Shown here: positions 1-8,199 of the stretch, in pieces | Layout of the letters: every line of letters begins with the position of its first letter | Position numbering within the stretch: position 1 is the stretch's first letter | From: CBDUQI01 sp965369325 | GTDB taxonomy: Bacteria; Pseudomonadota; Gammaproteobacteria; Steroidobacterales; JBCBZW01 | Length of the DNA: 17,156 nucleotides | NCBI GenBank assembly: GCA_965369325.1 | Contig: CBDUQI010000124.1 | Coordinates: 1-17,156 of the forward strand | Direction of reading: 5' to 3' | The notes under the pieces: generated by a model | What the model was told of the DNA's origin: nothing | The model's input: the letters and a program-made list of their open reading frames with translations, nothing else | Database searches by the model: none | Position numbers and translations under genes: made by a program

Positions 1-1062
1 CCCTCAAACCCTCCCGCACAGGATGCGCCCTTAGCAAAGATGGCGCCGCCGCTGCGCGCCGGCCAGGTATTTGCACTGGGTATGGCGTCGTTCGGTGTTT
101 ACCCCACGTTCTGGATGTATGTGGCGGCCCGGGATCTCAAGCAACTGGACGATAGCCCTAGGATACCGTGGCTGTACTTCTTCGCCCCTTTAGCGGCGCT
201 GCCCATGTTGTTCGCGCTGCCGCGATTGATGGAAGGCTACGCGAATGCCAGCAAGCACCCACCGTTGGCGGGACGGGGCACTGCGCTGGGGTTGTTCGCA
301 TTCGCCGTGTCGGTGGCGCTAAATTTTACCAATCGCTTTGAGATGCCCACATGGGTGTGGGTGGCACTGGTGGTACTTTGGGCGGCGGTGTTCGCCGCCG
401 GCCAACAACAGATTAACAAAGCTAAAGAAGCACTCCCGCCGGAGCGCTTTTCGCGACCGCCAAACAAATTCAGTGGCGTGCATTGGACCACCCTGGTGAT
501 CGGTGGGGCGCTGCTCGGCGCCATCGTCAGTTTTTTGCTCTACGACGAGCTTAGAGTCAGCGGCGGAAAAACCCTGGCAGACAATGAAGTCTACGAGGAT
601 GTACAACAGGATTTCACCTTGACCGCTCGCGGCGATTCCTGGTCAACCGTGCCCATCGGCACGTATTCTGACGGCAGCGCAGAGTTGGAGTTGGTTGGTG
701 CGATTTCCGATATGAATCTGATTGTTTTTCGCTGGGATTCGGACAACTCGCTGGATGAGATTGCAAGGTATCGGTTGGAGGCGGAGAACGCAGAGCAATG
801 CACCATGAACAAAAGCCTGCTGGCGGACTCCGCGACGATGCAGCTAACCCTGAGCTGCGAAGGTAAGAGCTTCGGCGATCCGCGGCTGATGTTGTTGCGC
901 GTGCTGCAAACCCCCGACGGCGACTACCTGGAAGTAGTGGCAGAAGTCAGCGCGCTCAAAGGCAGCTTTAGCGGCCTTGCCGCCGACGTCAAACGCACCG
1001 TGGCCTCCTTTGGGTTGCTTGAGCGTGAGCCGTTGCAGGACGCAAACGGAGCAGAAGAATGA
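1..1062 (+). CDS. Membrane protein with C-terminal extracytoplasmic domain, probably 5'-partial
   Basis: The reading frame is open from base 1. The first ATG is at 40, but it has no clear Shine-Dalgarno sequence and the codons before it encode a proline-rich stretch like a cytoplasmic leader, so the true start may lie outside the window. From the ATG the protein has 340 residues. About four hydrophobic segments can be seen (near residues 7-28, 45-60, 80-125 and 148-168), the first beginning AGQVFALGMASFGVYP. A soluble region of about 170 residues follows and is probably extracytoplasmic. I recognise no catalytic motif and assign no function. The stop codon overlaps the start of the next gene by four bases (ATGA at 1059-1062), so the two genes are very likely co-translated and may work together at the envelope. 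Confidence 0.75.
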   Translation, partial: PSNPPAQDAPLAKMAPPLRAGQVFALGMASFGVYPTFWMYVAARDLKQLDDSPRIPWLYFFAPLAALPMLFALPRLMEGYANASKHPPLAGRGTALGLFAFAVSVALNFTNRFEMPTWVWVALVVLWAAVFAAGQQQINKAKEALPPERFSRPPNKFSGVHWTTLVIGGALLGAIVSFLLYDELRVSGGKTLADNEVYEDVQQDFTLTARGDSWSTVPIGTYSDGSAELELVGAISDMNLIVFRWDSDNSLDEIARYRLEAENAEQCTMNKSLLADSATMQLTLSCEGKSFGDPRLMLLRVLQTPDGDYLEVVAEVSALKGSFSGLAADVKRTVASFGLLEREPLQDANGAEE

Positions 1063-2975
1063 TCCGCCCTCTCCTGGCGGGGTTCGCACTGGGTGCCTTG
1101 CTGCTCACCTCCCCCGCGCAGAGCGAGGTCTCGTGGGATCTGGGCAAATCAGATGCCGTTGAGCAGGCCAAAGCACTGCTGCTAAGCGATCACGCGTATG
1201 TTGATGAGCACAAGGCCGCACTGCTCGTCAGGACGGATATCAACCTTGGCGAGCAGACGATTGTTCAGCGCCATCTCGCCATTTCTTATTTTGGCACCGT
1301 GGAGGGGGTGCAATCACAGTCGAACATCTCGGTGAGCTTCGACAGCGGCAGCGAAGCCTTGCGCTTTGTGGAGGCAGCGGTGGTGGGCGCGGACGGCACC
1401 GTCCATCGCCTCGACACGGCGACAGCACAGGTGCTGGACACCGATTCTTACGATGTATTTACGGACTCACGCGAAGTCGTATTGCAGATTCCGGGCCTTG
1501 CGGTGGGGGCAGCCACCGTTGTTGAGTACGAGCGCAAGATACGGGTTTCTGATCTTGAGTTGCCGTGGATGACCTCGTTTTATCCACAGGTGCTTCGCCC
1601 GCGCGCACGGGTTGAGTTGCACGTGCGCTGGCCTGAGGGGCAACCCGCGCCCGAATGGGTCTCGACCTACGAACCGCTGAGCTGTGAATTGTCGGCGAAC
1701 GCGCTGGATTGTCTGGCCGAGCATGTGCCCGCGGCCAAGCTGGACGAGGACGTTAACTACGCTGACGTGCTGGGGACCGTCGCTGTCACTCATTCGCAAA
1801 CGTGGGACGAGGTAATTGACCGCATCGATACCGGCATCAAGCAGGCGATGGCAGACCGCCCCGCGTTAAAGCGGAAGTACGATGCGCTTACCAGCGATGT
1901 CGCCGACGTCGACGTTGAGAAAATTGCCGCGCTGCATCGCTACGTGAGCCGAGACATCCGATACGTCTCACTGTCGGAAGGGGTACACAGCATTGTGCCG
2001 CACCCGGTCAGCAAGACCATGGAGAATCTGTACGGCGACTGCAAAGACAAGTCGGTGCTGCTGCTGGGCCTGCTGCGCGAGGCTGGCATCGAGGCGGTGC
2101 CGGCGTTGATCTCAACGTACCGGGCTAACCCCTCACGCCTGCGCCTGCCGTCGGCCGCCTACTTTGATCATATGGTGGTCTGCACGCTTGAGCGCGGCGC
2201 CATTGGCAAGTGCCTGGACCCTACCGACCCCTACTCCAGTGCCGCCGACACGAATGCAGACATTCAAGGCAATGTCGCGTTGCTGCTGCGCCCGGGCAGC
2301 ACCCCCGAAATAGTGCCGTCGGATACCTATCGGTGGCAGATGCAGGTGCAGGCGAGCATGCAGTTTACTGAGGAGGGGCATCTGGAAGAACATGTCAAAC
2401 GCACATTCGGCAATCAGTACGGTGCCCGGGTGCGGGCCGCATTGAGTGCGGCCAATGCCGAGCAGGCCGAAGAATGGGCACGGCAGGCCTATCACTCGGC
2501 GGTATCCTCCTCAGCCGATCCGGCAGTCACCATCATGCGCCTGCCTCAGGTCGAGGAGCCGCTCACGCTGGAGTACAAAACCCGCTATGAGGACGTGCTG
2601 GATATCGAGATGGAAGATGCCGAGTACTACGTCGAGGAGGAGGCCTGGCTGCGCAGTCTTCTTGGCAATTTCCATGTGGAAAACAAATACAGCCCGTACG
2701 AGTTCCCCGGCACCAGAGCCACCAGCGAATACACTTTCTTGTTGCCTGCGCCGCTGGAATCCGTGGTGCACGGACCGACGCTGGAACTGACCAGCCCGTT
2801 TGGATCGCTTGTTAGAACGTACCTGTACGCGTCCCCGCGAAAACTAAAAATACGCACCGTACTGGAAATGCCCCAATCGACAATACCCTTGGATAAGGCT
2901 GAGTCGTTCAATCGATTCCTAGACGTTATCAATAGCGAAACCCGGATGTGGTTCTACATCCGTCCGGCTGATTAG
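1059..2975 (+). CDS. Exported DUF3857 / transglutaminase-like protein
   Basis: This 638-residue protein begins with a signal peptide (hydrophobic core near residues 3-18, likely cleavage after SPAQS). A DUF3857-type beta-rich domain occupies roughly residues 45-230, followed by a transglutaminase-like cysteine protease fold at about 285-395 and a further C-terminal domain. A plausible catalytic triad is Cys328 in YGDCKDKSVLLL, His371 in YFDHMVV and Asp387 in CLDPTD, the usual order for the superfamily. Family members of this DUF3857 plus transglutaminase architecture are common in Gram-negative bacteria, but their substrates are mostly unknown. The start overlaps the upstream membrane gene (ATGA), indicating an operon. 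It should act in the periplasm. The family call is confident; the biochemical role is not known. Confidence 0.88.
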   Translation: MIRPLLAGFALGALLLTSPAQSEVSWDLGKSDAVEQAKALLLSDHAYVDEHKAALLVRTDINLGEQTIVQRHLAISYFGTVEGVQSQSNISVSFDSGSEALRFVEAAVVGADGTVHRLDTATAQVLDTDSYDVFTDSREVVLQIPGLAVGAATVVEYERKIRVSDLELPWMTSFYPQVLRPRARVELHVRWPEGQPAPEWVSTYEPLSCELSANALDCLAEHVPAAKLDEDVNYADVLGTVAVTHSQTWDEVIDRIDTGIKQAMADRPALKRKYDALTSDVADVDVEKIAALHRYVSRDIRYVSLSEGVHSIVPHPVSKTMENLYGDCKDKSVLLLGLLREAGIEAVPALISTYRANPSRLRLPSAAYFDHMVVCTLERGAIGKCLDPTDPYSSAADTNADIQGNVALLLRPGSTPEIVPSDTYRWQMQVQASMQFTEEGHLEEHVKRTFGNQYGARVRAALSAANAEQAEEWARQAYHSAVSSSADPAVTIMRLPQVEEPLTLEYKTRYEDVLDIEMEDAEYYVEEEAWLRSLLGNFHVENKYSPYEFPGTRATSEYTFLLPAPLESVVHGPTLELTSPFGSLVRTYLYASPRKLKIRTVLEMPQSTIPLDKAESFNRFLDVINSETRMWFYIRPAD

Positions 2976-3020
2976 CACCATTATCAGGCGAACACGCACG
3001 GCAGAGCGCCTCTAAACACG

Positions 3021-3048
3021 CGATGGTAACGCTTGGCGCTAGCCATCG
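3021..3048. terminator. Possible hairpin between convergent genes
   Basis: CGATGG at 3021-3026 is complementary to CCATCG at 3043-3048, and the + strand continues with TTGTTGT. It lies between the convergent transglutaminase-like and DUF2306 genes, where a shared terminator would be expected. The stem is only 6 bp with a large loop and no clean T-tract, so this is weak. Confidence 0.25.
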
Positions 3049-3062
3049 TTGTTGTAAGGCAT

Positions 3063-3743
3063 TCATCGCATCGTCGCTTTCGTATGCCAATTGGTAAACA
3101 AAACCCGTCCCAACCAGAAAAGCATCAGCACGATGATGATCGGTTCCGGCGCCTCCAGAACCCCCGTTTGGCGAATGGCTTCAGGGAACGCGGCTGCGCC
3201 CGGCCCTGTGAACAAGGATCCCGCTGCGATGAAGTAAGCGAAGCACATGCGCCACAGATGGCGCGCGATGCGTTGTCGACCCGCGATGCCACGGCGCAAG
3301 ATCACCCGCAGATCACCGGCCGCGGCGAGCAGCGCCAGGCCGCCAAAAAACAAATACGGAAAAGCGGGCAACCCATCTTTCAGACCCGTGTCGCTGTTCA
3401 GTGCCTCCAGGCCCGTGACGGCACCGGTGATGCCTAGCGCCACAGCGATAGCCAGCGCGCCGTACTCGAACCCGCCGATGCGTCTGTCTTTGCGTTTGAT
3501 GGTGACCCAGGACGTTGCCACGAGGTAGAACGCGAAAACACCCACCAGAACGGAAATCATCCACGGCATCACGAAAGCCACATAGGCGCCACACGCGGAC
3601 ATAATCAGCATGGATACGAAGAACACATTTCCTGCCAGACGGTGCACACGGGCGCCCTTGCGAGACAACAGAGCCACCGCACCAAACAGAACCGCCAGGG
3701 TGCCGGCACTGATGTGAACAATCATGATGGGAGAGGTGGTCAT
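3063..3743 (-). CDS. DUF2306 family integral membrane protein
   Basis: The product has 226 residues and is almost entirely hydrophobic, with about six to seven membrane segments. The N-terminus matches the DUF2306 pattern: His in IMIVHISAGTLAVLFGAVALL, then an RKG..VHR..G motif (near residues 28-38) and a following helix rich in small residues. The family's function is unknown. An ATG start at 3743 has a weak AAGG upstream. It is divergently transcribed from a membrane AraC-type regulator 218 bp away, a layout that suggests it is a target of that regulator (inference). Nothing looks truncated. Confidence 0.8.
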   Translation of the reverse strand: MTTSPIMIVHISAGTLAVLFGAVALLSRKGARVHRLAGNVFFVSMLIMSACGAYVAFVMPWMISVLVGVFAFYLVATSWVTIKRKDRRIGGFEYGALAIAVALGITGAVTGLEALNSDTGLKDGLPAFPYLFFGGLALLAAAGDLRVILRRGIAGRQRIARHLWRMCFAYFIAAGSLFTGPGAAAFPEAIRQTGVLEAPEPIIIVLMLFWLGRVLFTNWHTKATMR

Positions 3744-3762
3744 GCAACTTCGCCTTCCGGTG

Positions 3763-3793
3763 ATTTCAAAGATGACGCCATTTCAAATGACGC
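3763..3793. promoter_or_regulatory. Tandem direct repeat, candidate AraC-type operator
   Basis: ATTTCAAAGATGACGC (3763-3778) is followed after one base by ATTTCAAATGACGC (3780-3793). The two copies differ only by a two-base gap. AraC-family activators typically bind tandem direct half-sites. The repeats lie 20-50 bp upstream of the DUF2306 start, just downstream of a possible minus-strand promoter (TTGACC, 15-bp spacer, TATGCG). The neighbouring regulator gene is the natural candidate ligand. The repeat is seen directly; its function is inferred. Confidence 0.5.
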
Positions 3794-3961
3794 ATACTAG
3801 CAAGTCAGTGTGGTCAATCTTGTGCACTCGGTCGCCCTAACATGCTGGCGCGGACATCCTTTTTGTCTTCGCCTGACGGATCGGACAATTAAGGGCGATT
3901 GGTTTCTTGTGGTGGATAGTGGCCTCCCTCAAAATGGCCCGTCGGCCGCCGGAGGTTCTCC

Positions 3962-5128
3962 TTGGAAGATATTGAAGTTATCGCATTGATTATGGCCGCC
4001 CTCGGCCAGGCCGCTTTTTGCACCACCATTCTACTGAGCCGGTCGTTCAGGACACAGGCTTATCTGCCTCTTGGCGTCTTTTTTATCGCAAGCGGGATCG
4101 TCATGGCAGGGCCGGCGATCGCAACGTTCTTGCCAGTGTGGCGGACTCACTTTATCGCGATGGCGTTACCGGCCTATCTGCTGATGGGGCCTGCCCTCTG
4201 GCTCTACGTCGAGGGTCTAACATCCGAAACCGCCTGGCGGCTGCAACCGCGCCACGGGTGGCACGTTATCCCGTTTGGATTGGGCCTGATCGCCACGGGC
4301 GCGGTGATCGGTCTGCCGGCCGACATACGCAACAAAGTGCTGATCGAAGGAGATTTGCCCGACCAGCTTTATCTGGAGATCCTGTTTCTTTGCGTGTTCC
4401 TGCTGATCCTTGGATGGATTATCCAGTCCGGCTTTTATGTGATTGCCGCCCTGCGCCAGCTCACTCGATATCGCCAGCGTCTGAAGGCACTGTTTACCAG
4501 CAACGAGCAGCGTGAACTTCACTGGCTCGTTTGGCTTGTGCTCGTCATCGGGGGCGTATGGCTGGTGTCATTTGCACACATCATCGCCGACAATTTTTTC
4601 GGGCGCCCGCTGATCAGCGATCGGTTTGGATCCGCCATGGCGCTCGTTCTGGTGTGGTCGTTGGGCCTTTGGGGGTTGCGGCAAAAGCCAGGATTCGAGG
4701 GGCGTTATCTAGACGACCCGCTGGACGTCGAGGAGGCCGTACCGCCTGATTTGACCGCTAGTCGAAAGTATCAGCGCTCTGCATTGGGAAACGAACAGGC
4801 ACGCCGGATCGCCGAGAAAATTGATGCTGCCATGACCCATGATCAGCTTTATCTAGATCCCGACTTGTCCCTCCACAAGCTGGCCAACCATGTTGCTATT
4901 TCGCCTAATTACATTACACAAACGTTGAATCAAACGATTGGCGAGAGCTTCTTCGACTATGTTAATCGATGGCGAATCAATGCCGCGAAACCTCAGATCA
5001 TCGCCGCAGATCGCACCATCATCGCCGTGGCATTGGGCGTGGGGTTCAATGCACGCTCGTCTTTCTACAAGGCATTCAGGCGCGAGACCGGTCAAACCCC
5101 CAGTGAGTACCGAAAAAAGCACGTCTAG
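3962..5128 (+). CDS. Membrane-anchored AraC-family transcriptional regulator
   Basis: The start is TTG, chosen because GGAGG at 3951-3955 sits six bases upstream and no better codon follows. The product has 388 residues. Residues 1-240 form about seven hydrophobic segments. A charged linker follows, then a C-terminal AraC/HTH_18 DNA-binding domain at about 275-385 with both helix-turn-helix motifs: LSLHKLANHVAISPNYITQT, and IIAVALGVGFNARSSFYKAF ending in the hallmark TGQTPSEYR. Such seven-TM AraC regulators probably sense a membrane or external signal. The gene is divergent from DUF2306, which it may control through the tandem repeat at 3763-3793. Its TAG stop lies inside the terminal repeat of a MITE-like element, so the element may define the C-terminus. 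Confidence 0.88.
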   Translation: MEDIEVIALIMAALGQAAFCTTILLSRSFRTQAYLPLGVFFIASGIVMAGPAIATFLPVWRTHFIAMALPAYLLMGPALWLYVEGLTSETAWRLQPRHGWHVIPFGLGLIATGAVIGLPADIRNKVLIEGDLPDQLYLEILFLCVFLLILGWIIQSGFYVIAALRQLTRYRQRLKALFTSNEQRELHWLVWLVLVIGGVWLVSFAHIIADNFFGRPLISDRFGSAMALVLVWSLGLWGLRQKPGFEGRYLDDPLDVEEAVPPDLTASRKYQRSALGNEQARRIAEKIDAAMTHDQLYLDPDLSLHKLANHVAISPNYITQTLNQTIGESFFDYVNRWRINAAKPQIIAADRTIIAVALGVGFNARSSFYKAFRRETGQTPSEYRKKHV

Positions 5129-5271
5129 CAGCGTGTTGAAAAAGTCTCAGGCGAGTGCGAGGCAAGGCGGCAATGGCCAAAAAAGCGGAGTGTACACGCC
5201 GTACATGAGCACTTTTTGGCCATTGCCAACGCAGTATCGTGCCGGCTGAGACTTTTTCAACACGCTGCTAG
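5125..5271. mobile_element. MITE-like palindromic element, 147 bp
   Basis: The two ends form a perfect 26-bp inverted repeat (5125-5150 and 5246-5271), each beginning CTAGCAGCGTGTTGAAAAAG when read inward. A second perfect 15-bp inverted repeat lies inside (5169-5183 with 5213-5227, GGCAATGGCCAAAAA), around a core with GTAC repeated at 5192 and 5201. The transcript would fold into a long hairpin. There is no coding capacity. Both ends carry CTAG, which could be a palindromic target duplication or part of the repeat. The element covers the AraC stop codon and probably also ends transcription in both directions. Ends of this type (GTTGAAAAAGTC) are common in proteobacterial genomes as small non-autonomous repeats. 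I cannot name the parent insertion sequence. Confidence 0.8.
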
Positions 5272-5420
5272 CTCACGCCCGCCGGTGCTGAGCGCTGCCG
5301 CCGATGCGACTCAGTCATTCACCGCCCACCTCGACGCGTCGCATTTTGCCTGTCGCGATAGTAGTCTATCCTCGCATGGACTAGGGCTGCGCCCTGGCCA
5401 TCGCAGCAAAGCGGGATCAC

Positions 5421-8141
5421 TTGTCGGATCAAGAACAAATATTCCTGAGCTACAGCCGCAACGACGGGGAAGCCGCAGGCGAACTGCGCCGCCGGCTCGT
5501 TGAGCACGGGCTTGCCGTATTCAAGGACGATGAAGGCATTCGCAGCGGCGACCTGTGGCTGAGTCGCCTGCAAGAAGCCGTGTCAGAATGCGTTGGTTTT
5601 GTCGTGCTGGTCGGCCGCGACGGCGTAGAGGGCTGGGTGGGCGCCGAAACGCAGGTTGCGCTCAGTCGACACTTCGGTCCGCATGCCGATGCCGAACGGC
5701 TGCCGATCTTTCCTGTGCTAATCGACGGCACTACGGCTGACGCACTGCCAGCATTCCTGCAGCTGTTCCAAGCAACGCCCTGGAACAGCGACAAGGCGCT
5801 GCCGGTGAAACTGGTTGGGCACATCCGTGAGCGGACCTCTGTGCCCGACACCACGAGGCGTTTCGAAGGCTGCCCCTTCGTGGGCCTGGATGCGTACCGC
5901 GTTCACCAAGCCGACCTGTTCTTTGGGCGACAGAAAGACACGCTGGATGCGTTGGCCTGCTTCGACACACGCCACACCACTGAACAGCCGGTGCGCTGGC
6001 TCGAAATCAACGGCAACAGCGGCTCGGGCAAGTCCTCGTTAATGAACGCCGGGTTACTGCCGCTGGTCGATCACGGCCTGTTGTGGTCGAGAACCGGCTT
6101 TGCACACTGGCAACGTATCGGCCCGATGATGCCCGGCGAGCATCCGGTGGAGATGCTCATCGAACAGCTGGCCCGAACCTTTGACGAGGAGATGACCGAT
6201 GTCCGCCAGCGGATCGCTGCCGATGAGCGTGGCCTGGCGGACTGGCTGCGCAGCCGCAAACAGGACGACACCGCATATCTGCTCGCCATCGACCAGTTCG
6301 AAGAGTTCTTCACTTTTGCCAATCTCCAAGAGCGCAGCCAGTTTGATCTTCTGCTGGCGAGCGCGTTGCAAGATCCCGATTGCCCACTGTTTTTAGTGAC
6401 CACGGTGCGTGCTGATTTCCTCGATCGCTTCGAGCATCTTCCACGCCTGGCCACCTTGCGCAGCACCCGCGCGAAATTATGGCCGATTCCGCCGATGAGC
6501 AGCGCCGGGCTGCGCGAGGTGATCGATGGCCCTGCCCGGCTCGCAGGTATCAATGTTGGCGAAGTGCGTGAGCTGATGGTCGACCAGGCACGTGACGAAC
6601 CCGGTGCCCTGCCATTGGTTGAGAATGCGCTTTACTGGCTATGGGAAAAGCGCAGAAACAATCACCTCAGCGGCAGCGTCTTTAACGAACAAGGCGGCCT
6701 GGCGGGCATCCTCAGCCAGAGCGCAGACGACTTGTTGGAGAGTCTAGGCTCGCAGCGCGGCCTGGCGCTGGAACTGCTGTTTCGACTGGTCAAAGTGGAT
6801 CCGCAAGGCCAGCGCCATACCCGCCGACGTCTTCCGCTGGCGGAGGCCGTGGCCGTGGCGGGCGGCGGCGACCGCGGCCGCGATGTCATCAACCGCCTCG
6901 CAGGCCAACGCGCCCTGGCGGGTGGCAAGAACGGGCCACTGCGGCTGATCACCGTCACCGATGAGATAACGACCGACGCGGGAACCAAGGCGAGGGAACG
7001 CTGGGTGAACCTGATCCATGAGACCCTGATTCGCGCCAGGGCGCCAGACACCGTTGGCGCTGAGACGAAGCCTTACTGGCCAACGCTTTGGCACTACATC
7101 GAGCAACACAAACACCGCGCAGCGCGGCGCGAGCGGCTTCAGCTTCAGGCACGCGAATGGCAGGCGCGCACCGGGTTTTCCCGCCAGTTCGGACTCGCCG
7201 GGTTGTCTGGGCTGGTCGACTTCAAAGCGCTGGCAGTGCCTGGCACGCTTGAACAACGGTACTTGCGCTGGAGTTTTTACAAGTCCGCCGTCCAGGTGGC
7301 TATTTTGCTCGCCTTAACGAGCATTATTGGCGAAGTCGTTTATGTCAGTGGTAAGTACCGCATGCCGATCGAGGCGGCCGCCTCGCGATGGGCCTACCGG
7401 CTGGGCAACCCCGTGCCCATGCCTACGCTCGTCGAAATACCGGCGGGTGAATTCATGATGGGCCGCGACAACGGGATTGACGAATCGCCGGCGCACCCCG
7501 TGACGTTTTCCGCACCGTTCCACCTGGGCGCGACAGAAGTGACCTTCGAGCAGTATGACGCCTATTGCATCGTGAACGGATGTAAATGGCTACAGGACAA
7601 TGACTTTGGCCGACAGGAACAGCCGGTGATCAATGTCTCCTTCAGTGAGGCGCAATCCTACGCGGCGTGGCTTGGCGAAAGACTCAATGCAAGCTGCCGC
7701 CTGCCGAGCGAGGCTGAGTGGGAGTACGCCGCCAGCGCCGGCAGCCCGTCAGAATATTGGTGGGGAGACAATCCGGCACAAGATGGCGAGATCATGATGA
7801 ATGCATTGGACTCACGCAGTCGTTGGTCAGGGGTCACGACAGCGCCGGTAAGAAAGTTCCAGGCTAACCCGTTTGGTCTGCACGATATGCACGGTAACGT
7901 GTGGGAGTGGGTCGAAGACTGCTGGCACACGTCCTACGACGCGGCGCCAAATGACGGCGCTGCTTGGGGTGAGGAGAACGACGGTGCGTGTGGATTCCGT
8001 GTGGTGCGCGGCGGTTCGTGGGGCGGCGACTCCCAGTACGCCCGCTCCGCCTACCGCCACAGGAGCGGTCCTGACTACCGCGGCTACGGTCTGGGTTTTC
8101 GTGTGTTGTGTTCGTCCCCCATCTTGGATTCTGATCACTGA
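5421..8141 (+). CDS. TIR-nSTAND1 NTPase-FGE/CLec protein with DGR variable repeat
   Basis: The protein has 906 residues with a TTG start, after a weak GGGA. That start is chosen because the TIR fold (IFLSYSRND) begins at residue 7. The TIR domain spans about 5-135 and keeps W72xxxE76, the motif of NAD-cleaving TIRs. A nSTAND1-type NTPase follows at about 150-600, with PFVGL and LFFGR leader motifs, Walker A GNSGSGKS (198-205), Walker B LLAIDQFEE (287-295), PGALPL (395-400) and an IHETLIR winged-helix motif. One membrane segment lies near 622-640. Residues 667-897 are an FGE-sulfatase/C-type-lectin fold (IPAGEFMMG, EWEYA, GNVWEWVED, VVRGGSW). The cysteines of true formylglycine-generating enzymes are absent where the RGGSW strand continues, so it is probably a binding module. 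The last 145 bp match the end of the convergent TIR-NACHT gene in a DGR pattern. Proposed role: diversified sensor with a TIR effector. Confidence 0.87.
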   Translation: MSDQEQIFLSYSRNDGEAAGELRRRLVEHGLAVFKDDEGIRSGDLWLSRLQEAVSECVGFVVLVGRDGVEGWVGAETQVALSRHFGPHADAERLPIFPVLIDGTTADALPAFLQLFQATPWNSDKALPVKLVGHIRERTSVPDTTRRFEGCPFVGLDAYRVHQADLFFGRQKDTLDALACFDTRHTTEQPVRWLEINGNSGSGKSSLMNAGLLPLVDHGLLWSRTGFAHWQRIGPMMPGEHPVEMLIEQLARTFDEEMTDVRQRIAADERGLADWLRSRKQDDTAYLLAIDQFEEFFTFANLQERSQFDLLLASALQDPDCPLFLVTTVRADFLDRFEHLPRLATLRSTRAKLWPIPPMSSAGLREVIDGPARLAGINVGEVRELMVDQARDEPGALPLVENALYWLWEKRRNNHLSGSVFNEQGGLAGILSQSADDLLESLGSQRGLALELLFRLVKVDPQGQRHTRRRLPLAEAVAVAGGGDRGRDVINRLAGQRALAGGKNGPLRLITVTDEITTDAGTKARERWVNLIHETLIRARAPDTVGAETKPYWPTLWHYIEQHKHRAARRERLQLQAREWQARTGFSRQFGLAGLSGLVDFKALAVPGTLEQRYLRWSFYKSAVQVAILLALTSIIGEVVYVSGKYRMPIEAAASRWAYRLGNPVPMPTLVEIPAGEFMMGRDNGIDESPAHPVTFSAPFHLGATEVTFEQYDAYCIVNGCKWLQDNDFGRQEQPVINVSFSEAQSYAAWLGERLNASCRLPSEAEWEYAASAGSPSEYWWGDNPAQDGEIMMNALDSRSRWSGVTTAPVRKFQANPFGLHDMHGNVWEWVEDCWHTSYDAAPNDGAAWGEENDGACGFRVVRGGSWGGDSQYARSAYRHRSGPDYRGYGLGFRVLCSSPILDSDH
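7997..8141 (+). repeat. DGR variable repeat VR1 with IMH-like 3' end
   Basis: This segment aligns without gaps to 8469-8613 on the minus strand. It encodes residues ~859-906, from VVRGGSW to the stop. The first 28 bases are identical. A central block of about 80 bases then holds all 19 differences, and the final 39 bases (from GTGTTGTG to TGA) are identical. Differences cluster in codons that read as AAC/AAT derivatives: GGC, GAC, TAC, TAC, CAC, AGC, GAC, TAC, GGC, TAC, GGT here. The codons between them (TCC CAG; GCC CGC TCC GCC; GGT CCT; CTG GGT TTT) are unchanged. This is adenine-directed mutagenesis as in DGRs, and the identical 3' end is the expected initiation-of-mutagenic-homing (IMH) site. 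Confidence 0.82.
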
Positions 8142-8142
8142 A

Positions 8143-8190
8143 CACCGCGCCAGCGGTGCCCGGCGCGAAGCGCCGTCTTCGCGATTTTTT
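8143..8190 (+). terminator. Post-VR1 hairpins and Rho-independent terminator
   Basis: Two bases after the stop codon comes hairpin CACCGC-GCCA-GCGGTG (8143-8158), then CGGCGC-GAA-GCGCCG (8161-8175). An alternative overlapping stem, CGCGAAG (8164-8170) with CTTCGCG (8177-8183), is followed by A and six Ts (8185-8190), a convincing intrinsic terminator. The same hairpin pair follows the convergent gene in mirrored position. In characterised DGRs a GC-rich stem with a four-base loop just beyond the VR aids homing, so these hairpins may serve both roles. Confidence 0.65.
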
Positions 8191-8199
8191 GGCTCGCAG

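Noticed and set aside
5272..5420. A small gene or template repeat between the MITE and the first TIR gene
   Set aside because: The 149 bp show no coding motif and no similarity to the VRs. At most a weak promoter (TTGCCT/TATCCT, 15-bp spacing) can be suggested.
6744..7256. Long antisense open frames inside the large genes (also 1467-1799, 6071-6553 and 10906-11364)
   Set aside because: They mirror GC-rich coding frames, have no family motifs or ribosome sites, and overlap well-supported genes completely.
7430..8141. Active formylglycine-generating (sulfatase-modifying) enzymes
   Set aside because: The domain has the FGE fold motifs, but the cysteine pair expected after the RGGS strand is missing in both genes and no sulfatase gene is nearby. 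A binding role fits better.
7873..8199. A complete 175-residue gene spanning 7873-8400
   Set aside because: Its first part is just the TIR-nSTAND1 gene read in another frame plus the post-stop hairpins. Only the part after ~8200 looks like real, broken coding sequence.
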